Positions 24,317-31,803 of a stretch of DNA of 64,000 nt are shown here, piece after piece. The DNA is from an uncultured Bacteroidales bacterium (GTDB taxonomy: Bacteria > Bacteroidota > Bacteroidia > Bacteroidales > Paludibacteraceae), in the NCBI GenBank assembly GCA_900319645.1, contig ONPG01000002.1, forward strand, positions 62,001-126,000, written 5' to 3'. Both the position numbers and the translations under genes were made by a program. The notes under the pieces were generated by a model. The model was given only the letters and a program-made list of their open reading frames with translations, did no database searches and was not told where the DNA came from. Position 1 is the first letter of the stretch, and each line of letters starts with the position of its first letter.

Positions 24317-24898
24317 TTATAATAGCGTGTCACTAATTGCCTTTTGCCTTTGTAGTAGTTCTTCAAATTCTTGGTCGGAATAGCCTAATTTATGTATTAT
24401 TTCCAGAACGCGTTCTTCTGTATGAACTAATGGTTCAAAAGACCAAAGCGCATAGCAATTGAAAGCAACCATATCAATAACATTCTTGTCCTGTATAGAG
24501 GAGACCATTTGAATTATATCATCCATGAAAGAATCATCCTCTGAAGCATTAATGGTTTTTTGTAGATAATTTTTCACTTCTTCAAGACTTATTCCTACGC
24601 ATTTAGAGATAAACGCTATCAATTTTTGTGACTCTTGTCTTGCGTGGGGTGTTTTTGCAAGTCCACTACAAAGAAACATCAAACTCATGCAATTGAGTTT
24701 TTCTTTGTGAGATAAATTTTGATATAAAGGTAAGCAATTTGATGGCGAGCCCGACATTGTTTTGTTTATCTCAGAATTGTTTTGTATATGCTTGCTTGAT
24801 TGAGTCCTATCTGCATCATCTATTCTATCAGCAGCTCTATAAAACAATCGCGCCAGAATGAATAATACGATAGCAATGATAATAAATACTATAGCCAT
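24317..24898 (-). CDS. N-terminally anchored protein of unknown function
   Basis: A 193-residue protein with one membrane helix (AIVFIIIAIVLFILARLFY, residues 2-20) and a helical cytoplasmic or periplasmic domain (SHKEKLNCMSLMFLCSGLAK). A DnaJ-like or TerB-like helical bundle is possible from the helix pattern but not demonstrable. Part of the AT-rich cassette; 21 bp after the next gene. Confidence 0.7.
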   Translation of the reverse strand: MAIVFIIIAIVLFILARLFYRAADRIDDADRTQSSKHIQNNSEINKTMSGSPSNCLPLYQNLSHKEKLNCMSLMFLCSGLAKTPHARQESQKLIAFISKCVGISLEEVKNYLQKTINASEDDSFMDDIIQMVSSIQDKNVIDMVAFNCYALWSFEPLVHTEERVLEIIHKLGYSDQEFEELLQRQKAISDTLL

Positions 24899-24919
24899 AA
24901 ATTAAATATTTGATAAATT

Positions 24920-25321
24920 TTAGAATCTCTGCTTCATTTTTCTCAGTATGTCAGCAGCGATAACATTCCTCATTTCATCTTGATCCATATCATCAGGGAA
25001 TGTCCATGTCAATTGAAAAGATGGAACAACAGGATTGTTCTTTACCTCGTATTGAATGATAACCTTGTTGTCAGTAGATTGTTGGATGTGGAAAAGCGTT
25101 GTTCCTCCATAGTTAGAAACACCAGCTTTAATATAAGTACGTGTTTCCACAAATATCTTACTATCTTTATGCCCACTAAGGATGTTATTCAAGAGTTTTG
25201 CATATTTAACTCTCATTCCCCCGCTATTATTTACACTACCAATTACCTGTCCCGATGTAGAACCTAACTTGAATGCGATGACAACAACTACCGCAATTAC
25301 GATTATTATAACCCAAATCAT
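24920..25321 (-). CDS. N-terminally anchored small protein of unknown function
   Basis: A 133-residue protein with a membrane anchor (MIWVIIIVIAVVVVIAF) and a beta-rich soluble part (TLFHIQQSTDNKVIIQYEV). No family recognised. Same strand and spacing (6 bp from the next gene) as its neighbours, and the same low GC. Confidence 0.68.
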   Translation of the reverse strand: MIWVIIIVIAVVVVIAFKLGSTSGQVIGSVNNSGGMRVKYAKLLNNILSGHKDSKIFVETRTYIKAGVSNYGGTTLFHIQQSTDNKVIIQYEVKNNPVVPSFQLTWTFPDDMDQDEMRNVIAADILRKMKQRF

Positions 25322-25327
25322 AATATT

Positions 25328-25633
25328 TTAGATATTTATATTATTAACTAATTCGTCTTTATCCTCTTTTTTGGGTAAAGATTCTTTTACGAGACGTATT
25401 GCCCAATATACGGCAACTGGGAGAATAGAATATATAATGAACTCTGTTATATCATATACTCGCATATAATGTCCATACTCATCTTCAAATGGGAAAAATT
25501 CATTTTCCACATGACCTAAATAATGGTTGATTTCTATTTCTCCAAAGAAATTGTCTCCTGCTACAAGAAAAATAAGATGTAGCATTACCCAGCAAATATA
25601 TGCTGCCAATAATTGTTTTGTTAATGGTTTCAT
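25328..25633 (-). CDS. Small two-helix membrane protein
   Basis: A 101-residue protein with helices at about residues 8-27 and 66-84 and an acidic loop between (HVENEFFPFEDEYGHY). The ATG at 25633 was preferred over TTG 25642. Function unknown; member of the AT-rich cassette. Confidence 0.65.
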   Translation of the reverse strand: MKPLTKQLLAAYICWVMLHLIFLVAGDNFFGEIEINHYLGHVENEFFPFEDEYGHYMRVYDITEFIIYSILPVAVYWAIRLVKESLPKKEDKDELVNNINI

Positions 25634-25719
25634 TTTATTCAAAAATTTAATTAGTTATCTAGATAATTTAATACTAGCTATTTTTATTGTTTATGCTAAA
25701 GCATGATTTTCGAAAGAAA

Positions 25720-26388
25720 TTAAAACATCATTTCATCTCGAATTTTATCTTGCGTATCCCACAAAATGTAGGATTTATATCTATCAAGAACTTTATCTAT
25801 GAAAGTATTTATAGTTGCTTCCTGTTTCTCATCATAATCATAAACTACTGATGTGTCTTGTTTTAACCGTTGCATGAAATAGAGAGATTCCGTTATTTCA
25901 TCGCATTTATTGTTTATTTCACATGAATCCAAACGGCAATATAAAGAATTTATCAAGTCTTTGCCCATATATAAGCCTTCCATAGAAAAAGAATATACTT
26001 CTCCAGAGAGAAAATCATTATATATTTTGGATATGATATATGCTCTTTTTAGAGCCCCTGAATAATTGGATGGAGATTTCATAACATCTTCCTTCTCTGA
26101 GTCTCTCACATACCGCAATGTACAATAATGTGCAGCATATAAAACCATTTGAGAACGTAAAGAATAAGGTAATTCGTTAGGCTCTTTTGTTGTTAATAAA
26201 TAGAAAAAGGTATCCCCTAACAATGCGTAATGCTGCTGTTTTGTTAAATCTGCTCCTCCTAATGTAATAGCTTTTTCCAAACTATCACAAGCAATAGCGG
26301 TTTTAATTTCGTCACCGCTCATAAGTGCATTGTGAACATTCAATGCTTTTTCTTCTAATGAAGATAGATTGATAAATTCTGTTTCCAT
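25720..26388 (-). CDS. Helical protein of unknown function
   Basis: A 222-residue, mostly helical cytoplasmic protein with possible TPR-like helix pairs (EEKALNVHNALMSGDEIKTA and HYALLGDTFFYLL). No signal peptide. It is the first large gene of the AT-rich cassette, separated by 86 bp from the next one. No family recognised. Confidence 0.68.
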   Translation of the reverse strand: METEFINLSSLEEKALNVHNALMSGDEIKTAIACDSLEKAITLGGADLTKQQHYALLGDTFFYLLTTKEPNELPYSLRSQMVLYAAHYCTLRYVRDSEKEDVMKSPSNYSGALKRAYIISKIYNDFLSGEVYSFSMEGLYMGKDLINSLYCRLDSCEINNKCDEITESLYFMQRLKQDTSVVYDYDEKQEATINTFIDKVLDRYKSYILWDTQDKIRDEMMF

Positions 26389-26443
26389 ATATTATTTTGT
26401 TTTAAAGAATACTACTTACTCTTTATCTGATTTTTAAAGAACT

Positions 26444-26581
26444 CTAATAGTCAGTATCAATTTTAATTATTATTTTGGGATTCCCACTGCTATCATGGCT
26501 ACACTTAAAACTACAAATACTCCATAAAGACAATAAGACAATAATTAATATTACAATCCAATTGTTAAATTTGTCATTCAT
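26444..26581 (-). CDS. 45-residue membrane peptide
   Basis: A short frame from ATG 26581 to TAG codes for a single hydrophobic helix (NWIVILIIVLLSLWSIC, residues 7-23) with a lipobox-like SICS, then a polar tail with two further Cys/Ser-rich turns. Its base use fits the AT-rich cassette that follows. It could be a small lipoprotein or a toxin-like peptide; expression evidence is lacking. Confidence 0.45.
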   Translation of the reverse strand: MNDKFNNWIVILIIVLLSLWSICSFKCSHDSSGNPKIIIKIDTDY

Positions 26582-26641
26582 ATTTAATCCTTTTTTTTGG
26601 GGGGGGTATTATAACTTTTGTGCCTCATCAGTGGGGCATCT

Positions 26642-26674
26642 GTATGACGCGAGCAAAGCGCATCGGAGTCATAC
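26642..26674. repeat. Hairpin GTATGAC/GTCATAC
   Basis: Inverted repeat with inner GCGAGCAAAGCGC; preceded by GCCTCAT-GGGGC. It lies just before an ACTACTTTTGCAAAA promoter-like stretch, as other hairpins in this window do. Confidence 0.6.
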
Positions 26675-26769
26675 TATTTTTACTACTTTTGCAAAACGTA
26701 CAAACTACTATATTTTAGTCTGTTTCATGGCTTATGTGCATGAAAAACGTGAGGCTTGTTAGCTTCAAT

Positions 26770-26902
26770 TTGGAATCTTGAGGAATTCTGGACTACCTTA
26801 ATTTGACCAAATATTTACTGAACAAGGCTCACGCATGACGTGAGCAAAGCCTTGTTCTTGGTCAAATTAAATCTTAAAAGTGTCCAGTTTTCAAGATTCC
26901 AA
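26770..26902. mobile_element. 133-bp imperfect palindrome
   Basis: Nested arms pair from outside in: TTGGAATCTTGA/TCAAGATTCCAA (12 of 12), CTGGAC/GTCCAG, TAATTTGACCA/TGGTCAAATTA and AACAAGGCT/AGCCTTGTT. There is no coding capacity; it looks like a MITE-type hairpin. The rest of 26903-27052 holds no gene; a TCGGC/GCCGA hairpin lies near 26996-27012. Confidence 0.75.
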
Positions 26903-27052
26903 GCTCTTAGCTGAATGCTTTATTATTTATGTATGTTGTTTGTCTGTTGTTTTATGCCATAGGCGGTAATGTTGTTTTTGTTTCTATTTTTTTTATCGGC
27001 AAGCTTGGCCGATACATTTCTCTGTGTTTGACGTCTCGGAGATGGGACGGGA

Positions 27053-27754
27053 TTATTTTACTCGATTCAATATCACTTCCGGATTCAAGTCCATCCGCAT
27101 AATAGCAGATAGTTTCTTGCCTAAATCCTTGACCGAATGACCGCAGTGATACAATGTGTCATCAATAATTATCCAACGGTCATGCGAGGAGTTTGACCAC
27201 TTATGCGTGTTAATAGGTTGCTTGCCGTTGGATGCGTTATGTGCGTCACGCAGGGTTTTATATTCACCATCAGAATAAATATCTGCGGATACGCCTTTTG
27301 TACGTACATCTAGCATTTCGAACGTTGCTGCATCTATATATGGATCAACAATAATCACACGTTTCTTTGCCATCTTGATTAGTTTCTCCAGTAGTACGCG
27401 CGCCTCAAAAAATTGTCCTTCAAAGAAAACTTGCTCTATCGGCGGTACATTCGTACGAACGAAGAAATCCACCTTGTCTTGCAAATCTTTTATCTGATCT
27501 GTATGTTCTTGGAGTTTACGGTCTATGCGATTTTCTACCGCCACAAGACGTTGGTTAATAGCGTAGCCTCGGAGCAAATAATCCTTTAATACTTGATTTG
27601 CCCATTGGCGGAATTGCGTGCCACGTTTGGATTTAACACGATAGCCAACAGAAATAATCACGTCCAAATTATAGTATTGCACCCTACGAGATACTTGTCT
27701 GCCTCCTTCGTTTTGAACTGTTAAGAAATCCTGAACAGTTGCCGATTTTTGCAA
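27053..27754 (-). CDS. RhuM-like protein, N-terminus missing, with PLD-like C-terminal domain
   Basis: A 233-residue protein from TTG 27754. Residues 10-75 match the RhuM family (TVQNEGG, YYNLDVIISVGYRVKSKRG, FRQWANQVLKDYLLRGY). A coiled segment follows, then a phospholipase-D-like or helix-turn module (KRVIIVDPYIDAATFEML, later HDRWIIIDDTLYHCGHSVKD). The usual first 80 or so residues are absent and a stop lies directly upstream, so the gene is 5-prime truncated. RhuM proteins occur on mobile islands; the function of this remnant is unknown. Confidence 0.8.
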   Translation of the reverse strand: MQKSATVQDFLTVQNEGGRQVSRRVQYYNLDVIISVGYRVKSKRGTQFRQWANQVLKDYLLRGYAINQRLVAVENRIDRKLQEHTDQIKDLQDKVDFFVRTNVPPIEQVFFEGQFFEARVLLEKLIKMAKKRVIIVDPYIDAATFEMLDVRTKGVSADIYSDGEYKTLRDAHNASNGKQPINTHKWSNSSHDRWIIIDDTLYHCGHSVKDLGKKLSAIMRMDLNPEVILNRVK

Positions 27755-27826
27755 ATTTTTGTATTATCTTTCGCTTTTAGGTCACCGCTTTTTTACGCTG
27801 TCGGTGAGGTCAAACCTGGGTATATT

Positions 27827-28072
27827 TTATGCCGGAGTGCCTATTTCATAAAGATACTCGGGGGCAATATCTAAACGACCTTCTTGCCATGAAACTGTCC
27901 AACCATCCAATTGGAATTGGCTAAACAATTGCTTGTCCTGAAGAGACGCAAACAAAGGATGTGACGCGATAAACTCCTTTGCATCAAACACACGTTGCTC
28001 GCCATTAGAAAAGGACAAAGACAAACGGTAATCGCCTAAATACTTGGCACTATTTACCCAAATCAGATTCAT
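27827..28072 (-). CDS. DUF2442 domain protein
   Basis: An 81-residue protein with the DUF2442 pattern: YRLSLSFSNGEQRVFDAKEF, then FSQFQLDGWTVSWQEGRLDIAPEYLYE. ATG 28072 lies one base after the DUF4160 stop (TTG 28081 would overlap). DUF2442 and DUF4160 genes are usually adjacent and have been suggested to act as a toxin-antitoxin-like pair; this is not proven here. Confidence 0.88.
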   Translation of the reverse strand: MNLIWVNSAKYLGDYRLSLSFSNGEQRVFDAKEFIASHPLFASLQDKQLFSQFQLDGWTVSWQEGRLDIAPEYLYEIGTPA

Positions 28073-28073
28073 A

Positions 28074-28331
28074 TCAGTCAAGTGGTTTAATGTTAATAAT
28101 CTCTTCGCCTTTCTCCATGCGAAGCCAGTTCTCTTTCAGTTCGTCTTTATGCTGATCGTACCACTCATATACAAGATTCAGTACGCGGCGAGGTAAGTTA
28201 CCATTGATTTCGCCTGTATTAATATCCATAGTAGCACGATAGTCATTATAACGAATATGAAAATGCGGAGGATTATGCTCCGAATTATACATTGTGATAA
28301 CGATTCCATAAAAACGACTGATTTCCGGCAT
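28074..28331 (-). CDS. DUF4160 domain protein
   Basis: An 85-residue protein with the DUF4160 signature MPEISRFYGIVITMY and NPPHFHIRYNDYRA. The frame opens further upstream, but that part contains the promoter, so ATG 28331 is the start. First gene of the two-gene unit with DUF2442. Confidence 0.9.
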   Translation of the reverse strand: MPEISRFYGIVITMYNSEHNPPHFHIRYNDYRATMDINTGEINGNLPRRVLNLVYEWYDQHKDELKENWLRMEKGEEIINIKPLD

Positions 28332-28357
28332 AAATGTTAGTGCTAAGATTTCGGCTG

Positions 28358-28389
28358 CAAAGTTACACAAAAAAAATGACACTTGCAAA
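28358..28389 (-). promoter_or_regulatory. Promoter of the DUF4160/DUF2442 pair
   Basis: Minus strand TTTG (28386-28389), 20 bp, TAACTTTG (28358-28365). The -33 end lies within the ispG terminator. Confidence 0.75.
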
Positions 28390-28406
28390 TAAAAGTGCCA
28401 TTTTTA
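28375..28406 (-). terminator. Terminator of ispG, overlapping the next promoter
   Basis: Minus strand ATGGCACTT/AAGTGTCAT stem, then a run of eight T; the loop holds the TTTG of the downstream promoter. Confidence 0.75.
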
Positions 28407-28432
28407 TGGAATTTTGTATTTTTCAGAAAGTT

Positions 28433-29842
28433 TTATGCTTGCGCATTTTTGTCGCTCTCGATAAGTGCCAGGAGTTGCTCTACGGCTTCTTCCTGCGGGA
28501 TATTTTTGAGGACACACTCTTTGCCGCGGTAGAGGGAGATACGGTCACGGCCGGCTCCCACGTATCCGTAATCGGCGTCCGCCATCTCGCCGGGACCGTT
28601 CACGATACAGCCCATGACGGCAATCTTGAGACCTGTGAACTGTACTGTCGCTTCTTTGACCTTGCGGATGGTTTCTTCCAGATTGAAAAGCGTACGTCCG
28701 CAACCTGGGCAGGAGATATACTCCGTTTTATATATACGCACGCGCGCGGCTTGCATAATGTCCTTGCTCAGGAAATTGAGTTTCGTCTCCGAGAAATTGG
28801 GATTTACCAGTGTTAACTCGCCGGCTTTGTATTCCCACAGCAATCGGCCTGTTTCTGCTGCGGCTTGCAGACAGAAGGTCTCCCAGTCTTCCTCCAACGA
28901 AGAGTAGCGCACTTCCACTTGACCGCCGATATTGTCCAACACCTCTGCGGTTATACTGCCATCGTAACGGGTGGAGTCTTCGTCTGCGAAATAATCAACC
29001 AGTTGTTGGGCTACAGGAATCTCGTTCTCCGGCGCTTCGCTGAGGCTCACGCGGATCGTGTCGCCTATACCATCAGCCAGCAAAGCGCCGATGCCCACAG
29101 CCGATTTGATACGTCCGTCTTCGCCTTCTCCGGCCTCGGTTACGCCCAGATGCAAAGGGAAGGACATATGCTCGTGTGCCATCGTCTTCACCAGCAGGCG
29201 TACGGTATCCACCATGACACGCGTGTTGGAAGCCTTGATAGAGATGACGATATCGTGAAAATCGTAGCGCACAGCCACGCGCAGGAACTCCATGACCGAC
29301 TCCACCATGCCAGCCGGCGTGTCGCCATAACGCGACATGATACGGTCGCTCAACGAACCGTGGTTGACACCCAGACGAATAGCCGTTTCGTGTTCGCGGC
29401 AAATATCCAAGAGACGCACAAAACGGTCTTCCAGACGTTTCAGTTCCGCCCGGTATTCTTCGTTGGAGTAGTCAATGTGTTTGAACTTGCGCGCCGGGTC
29501 GATATAATTACCTGGGTTGATGCGAACGGCTTCCACCACTTGTGCGGCGGCATCAGCCACATCGGCTTGGAAATGCACATCCGCCACCAGCGGAACTGCG
29601 GTCAAGACCTGTGCGTGAATCTCTTTGAGCGATTCCACTTCGCGCAATCCCTGCGTAGTGAAGCGCAGAAGCTCCGTTCCGGCTTCTATACATCGTCGCG
29701 CCTGGTCCACGGAGCTTTCTATGTCGTTGGTATCGGTGTTCGCCATCGTCTGAATCCGAACCGGATAATCCGAACCCAAAAAGATGTTTCCAACCTGTAC
29801 TGTTGTCGTCTTTCGACGGTTATATGTAAGATTTATTTGCAT
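28433..29842 (-). CDS. ispG: 4-hydroxy-3-methylbut-2-enyl diphosphate synthase
   Basis: A 469-residue IspG (GcpE), the sixth step of the MEP isoprenoid pathway. TIM-barrel motifs at the N-terminus (VRIQTMANTDTND, VADVHFQ, AVRINPGN) and the [4Fe-4S] domain at the C-terminus (SCPGCGRT and MGCIVNGPGEMADADYGYVG) are intact. Bacteroidota IspG usually has a long middle domain and about 600 residues; here the part between about residues 290 and 370 is short, so most of that insert is gone. The frame is intact, so it should be active. Confidence 0.96.
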   Translation of the reverse strand: MQINLTYNRRKTTTVQVGNIFLGSDYPVRIQTMANTDTNDIESSVDQARRCIEAGTELLRFTTQGLREVESLKEIHAQVLTAVPLVADVHFQADVADAAAQVVEAVRINPGNYIDPARKFKHIDYSNEEYRAELKRLEDRFVRLLDICREHETAIRLGVNHGSLSDRIMSRYGDTPAGMVESVMEFLRVAVRYDFHDIVISIKASNTRVMVDTVRLLVKTMAHEHMSFPLHLGVTEAGEGEDGRIKSAVGIGALLADGIGDTIRVSLSEAPENEIPVAQQLVDYFADEDSTRYDGSITAEVLDNIGGQVEVRYSSLEEDWETFCLQAAAETGRLLWEYKAGELTLVNPNFSETKLNFLSKDIMQAARVRIYKTEYISCPGCGRTLFNLEETIRKVKEATVQFTGLKIAVMGCIVNGPGEMADADYGYVGAGRDRISLYRGKECVLKNIPQEEAVEQLLALIESDKNAQA

Positions 29843-29898
29843 AAAATAGGGCTTTTATATCTAAAAATGTATTATTTTTTAAAAAAAATCAAAAAATA

Positions 29899-29930
29899 TT
29901 TGGTCATATCAAAAAAAAGCAGTACCTTTG
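29899..29930 (+). promoter_or_regulatory. Promoter of tRNA-Lys
   Basis: TTTG (29899-29902), 20 bp, TACCTTTG (29923-29930). The core ATATCAAAAAAAAGCAGTA is shared with the secA promoter. Confidence 0.75.
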
Positions 29931-29988
29931 CACCCGCTTTTGAAAAAAAGCCGGGAAATAATCGTTCGAGGCTTACGAGCCGAGATAA

Positions 29989-30061
29989 GAATCAGTAGCT
30001 CAGCAGGTAGAGCACATCCCTTTTAAGGATGGGGTCCTGGGTTCGAGCCCCAGCTGGTTCA
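29989..30061 (+). tRNA. tRNA-Lys (TTT)
   Basis: Cloverleaf: acceptor GAATCAG/CTGGTTC, D arm AGCTCAGCAGGTAGAGC, anticodon stem CATCC/GGATG with loop CTTTTAA (anticodon TTT), T arm CTGGG-TTCGAGC-CCCAG, discriminator A. CCA is not encoded. Confidence 0.96.
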
Positions 30062-30065
30062 CAAG

Positions 30066-30090
30066 GAAGAGAGTTTCGGCTCTCTTTTGC
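30066..30090 (+). terminator. Terminator of tRNA-Lys
   Basis: GAAGAGAG-TTTC-GGCTCTCTTTT hairpin with T run directly after the tRNA. Confidence 0.75.
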
Positions 30091-30133
30091 AAATAAAATT
30101 CATTTTATTTTGCCATTTGCAGGATTTTGCGAA

Positions 30134-30176
30134 CGTAATTTCGGGGGAAACATAGTGGCGGAGTCCGAAATTACTA
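30134..30176. repeat. Hairpin GTAATTTCGG/CCGAAATTAC
   Basis: Inverted repeat with a GCGAACGTAAT left flank and ACTAC right flank, the same arrangement as at 21935-21987. It looks as if a hairpin had been put into a TAnnTTTG promoter box. Confidence 0.6.
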
Positions 30177-30280
30177 CTTTTTTTTTGCAAGCAACTGCGC
30201 AAAAAAGTATTCCGAAAGTGCTTTTTTTCTTTGGCACGGAGTTTGTAGTGCTCTTTCAGCAAATTTTAATTTACGACACT

Positions 30281-31625
30281 ATGAAAAAGATATTTAGATT
30301 TTTTGGCATCGTGCTGCTCATTGCAGCCGTCAGTGCCGGAACAACGCTCGCCGTGCTGAAATACGGCAACTCCAATTACCAAATTTCAAATCTCAAATCC
30401 CAATTAGTTTCCGACTCCGTTGAGATTCCGGCTGCTTATAGCCGCTTTGCTTCTTTGCCGCAGGCCGGAGAGACGGATTTTACGCAAGCGGCCGAACTAT
30501 CTGTCAACGCCGTTGTGCACGTCAAGACGACGTATCGCAATCAGGTTTCGTCGCAGCAGATGGATATCTTTGAGTTCTTCTTCGGCCGTCCGGGGCAACA
30601 ACGCGAAATGCCGGCACAACAGGCTTCCGGTTCGGGTGTGATCATCGACCAACCTGCCGGTGATCCTCATGGGCAACTCCGACGACCTGCGTGTCGGCGA
30701 ATGGGTGCTCGCCGTCGGCAACCCGTTTAATCTGACTTCGACCGTCACAGCAGGTATCGTTTCTGCGAAAGCACGTAACATCAATATCCTCAACGCGGAA
30801 ATGAAAATCGAGTCGTTCATCCAGACCGACGCCGCAGTCAATCCCGGCAACTCCGGCGGTGCGCTGGTTAACACGCGCGGCGAACTGGTGGGTATCAACA
30901 CCGCCATCGCTTCGCGGACAGGTTCGTATTCGGGCTATAGTTTTGCTGTTCCGGTGAGCATTGTGCAGAAAGTGGTGAGCGACATCCGCCAGTACGGTAT
31001 TGTGCAGCGTGCTATCCTCGGCGTACAGATGCGCGAGATCACGTCCGAACTGCAGAAAGAGAAGAAACTCAGCACGTTACAAGGCGCGTACGTGGAGCGC
31101 GTAGTGCCGGACGGCGCGGCAGAGAAAGCCGGTATCCAAAGCGGCGATGTGATCACACGTATTGACGACGCAGCGGTCAAGACAGGCACAGACCTGCAGG
31201 AACATATAGGTCGTCATCGTCCGGGAGACGTAGTCTCCGTCACACTCCTGCGCGACGGCAAAACGCTGACCGTCCAAGCCACACTGACCAACCGCGAAGG
31301 CGGCACAGGAGTCATCTCCGCAGAGGACAAAGTATCCGTCTTAGGTGCTACTTTCTCCGAACTGACCGACGCACAGAAAGAACGCCTGGGCATCAACTAC
31401 GGTCTGCAGATCAAATCCCTCAAAGCGGGTAAACTGAAGAGTGCCGGCGTACCGGTGGACTTCATCATCCTCAAGGTTAACAACCGTTCTGTTCGTACAG
31501 AAGAAGACCTGAACGACATCGTCCGCCGTGCCAACTCCGCCTCCGAGCACGACCGCGTCCTCTTCATCACCGGCTGCACCCCTCAAGGCCGCGTCCGCTA
31601 TTACGCTGTTAATCTGGCAGAGTAG
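30281..31625 (+). pseudogene. HtrA/DegP-like serine protease, internal deletion with frameshift
   Basis: The N-terminal part (from ATG 30281; membrane anchor at residues 7-27, ending ASGSGVIID near 30650) and the C-terminal part (from about 30652; [18 protein letters not shown] onward to 31625) belong to one HtrA protease but are in different frames. The segment expected between them (GGYIVTNNHVI with the catalytic His, and the Asp strand, about 55 residues) is absent. The catalytic Ser (NPGNSGGAL) and two PDZ domains remain. As it stands the product is a dead protease. A real deletion and an assembly collapse are both possible. Residues 30-42 come from a CAAATCT-type heptamer array. Confidence 0.88.
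30372..30406. repeat. CAAATCT heptamer array in the HtrA gene
   Basis: Units CCAATTA, CCAAATT, TCAAATC, TCAAATC, CCAATTA, coding for SNYQISNLKSQL just after the membrane anchor. Confidence 0.75.
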
Positions 31626-31627
31626 AA

Positions 31628-31752
31628 ATGTACGTTTATTAAGATTTAATCACGGTATCTCGTCGGTATCCCGTCGGTCTATCGTCCCGTATCTTTCCCG
31701 TATCCTAGCCGTACGCGGCAGGTAACCACAAAAAGTGACGATTATTAAGAAT
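31628..31752. repeat. Pair of 19-bp motifs 106 bp apart
   Basis: ATGTACGTTTATTAAGATT at 31628 and AGTGACGATTATTAAGAAT at 31734. The spacer repeats the words CGGTATCTCGT, CGGTATCCCGT, CCCGTATC. A short, free-standing form of the composite repeat array. Confidence 0.75.
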
Positions 31753-31780
31753 TAGCGGGCAACCATCATGGCTGCCCGCT
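31753..31780. terminator. Hairpin between htrA and leuS ends
   Basis: AGCGGGCA/TGCCCGCT stem between two converging genes; T runs on both sides are weak. Confidence 0.5.
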
Positions 31781-31803
31781 AATTTATAGATTTGTTTGAG
31801 TTT

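Noticed and set aside
26475-26762. Plus-strand 95-codon frame
   Set aside because: Runs through a hairpin and a G-run, with no signal or domain; the minus-strand peptide at 26444-26581 is more plausible.
26996-27012. Rho-independent terminator of the RhuM-like gene
   Set aside because: The hairpin is good, but the T run lies on the wrong side for the minus-strand transcript.
30029-30730. Separate gene starting before the HtrA methionine at 30281
   Set aside because: The frame upstream of 30281 crosses the tRNA terminator and a hairpin; the signal-anchor Met at 30281 is the natural start.
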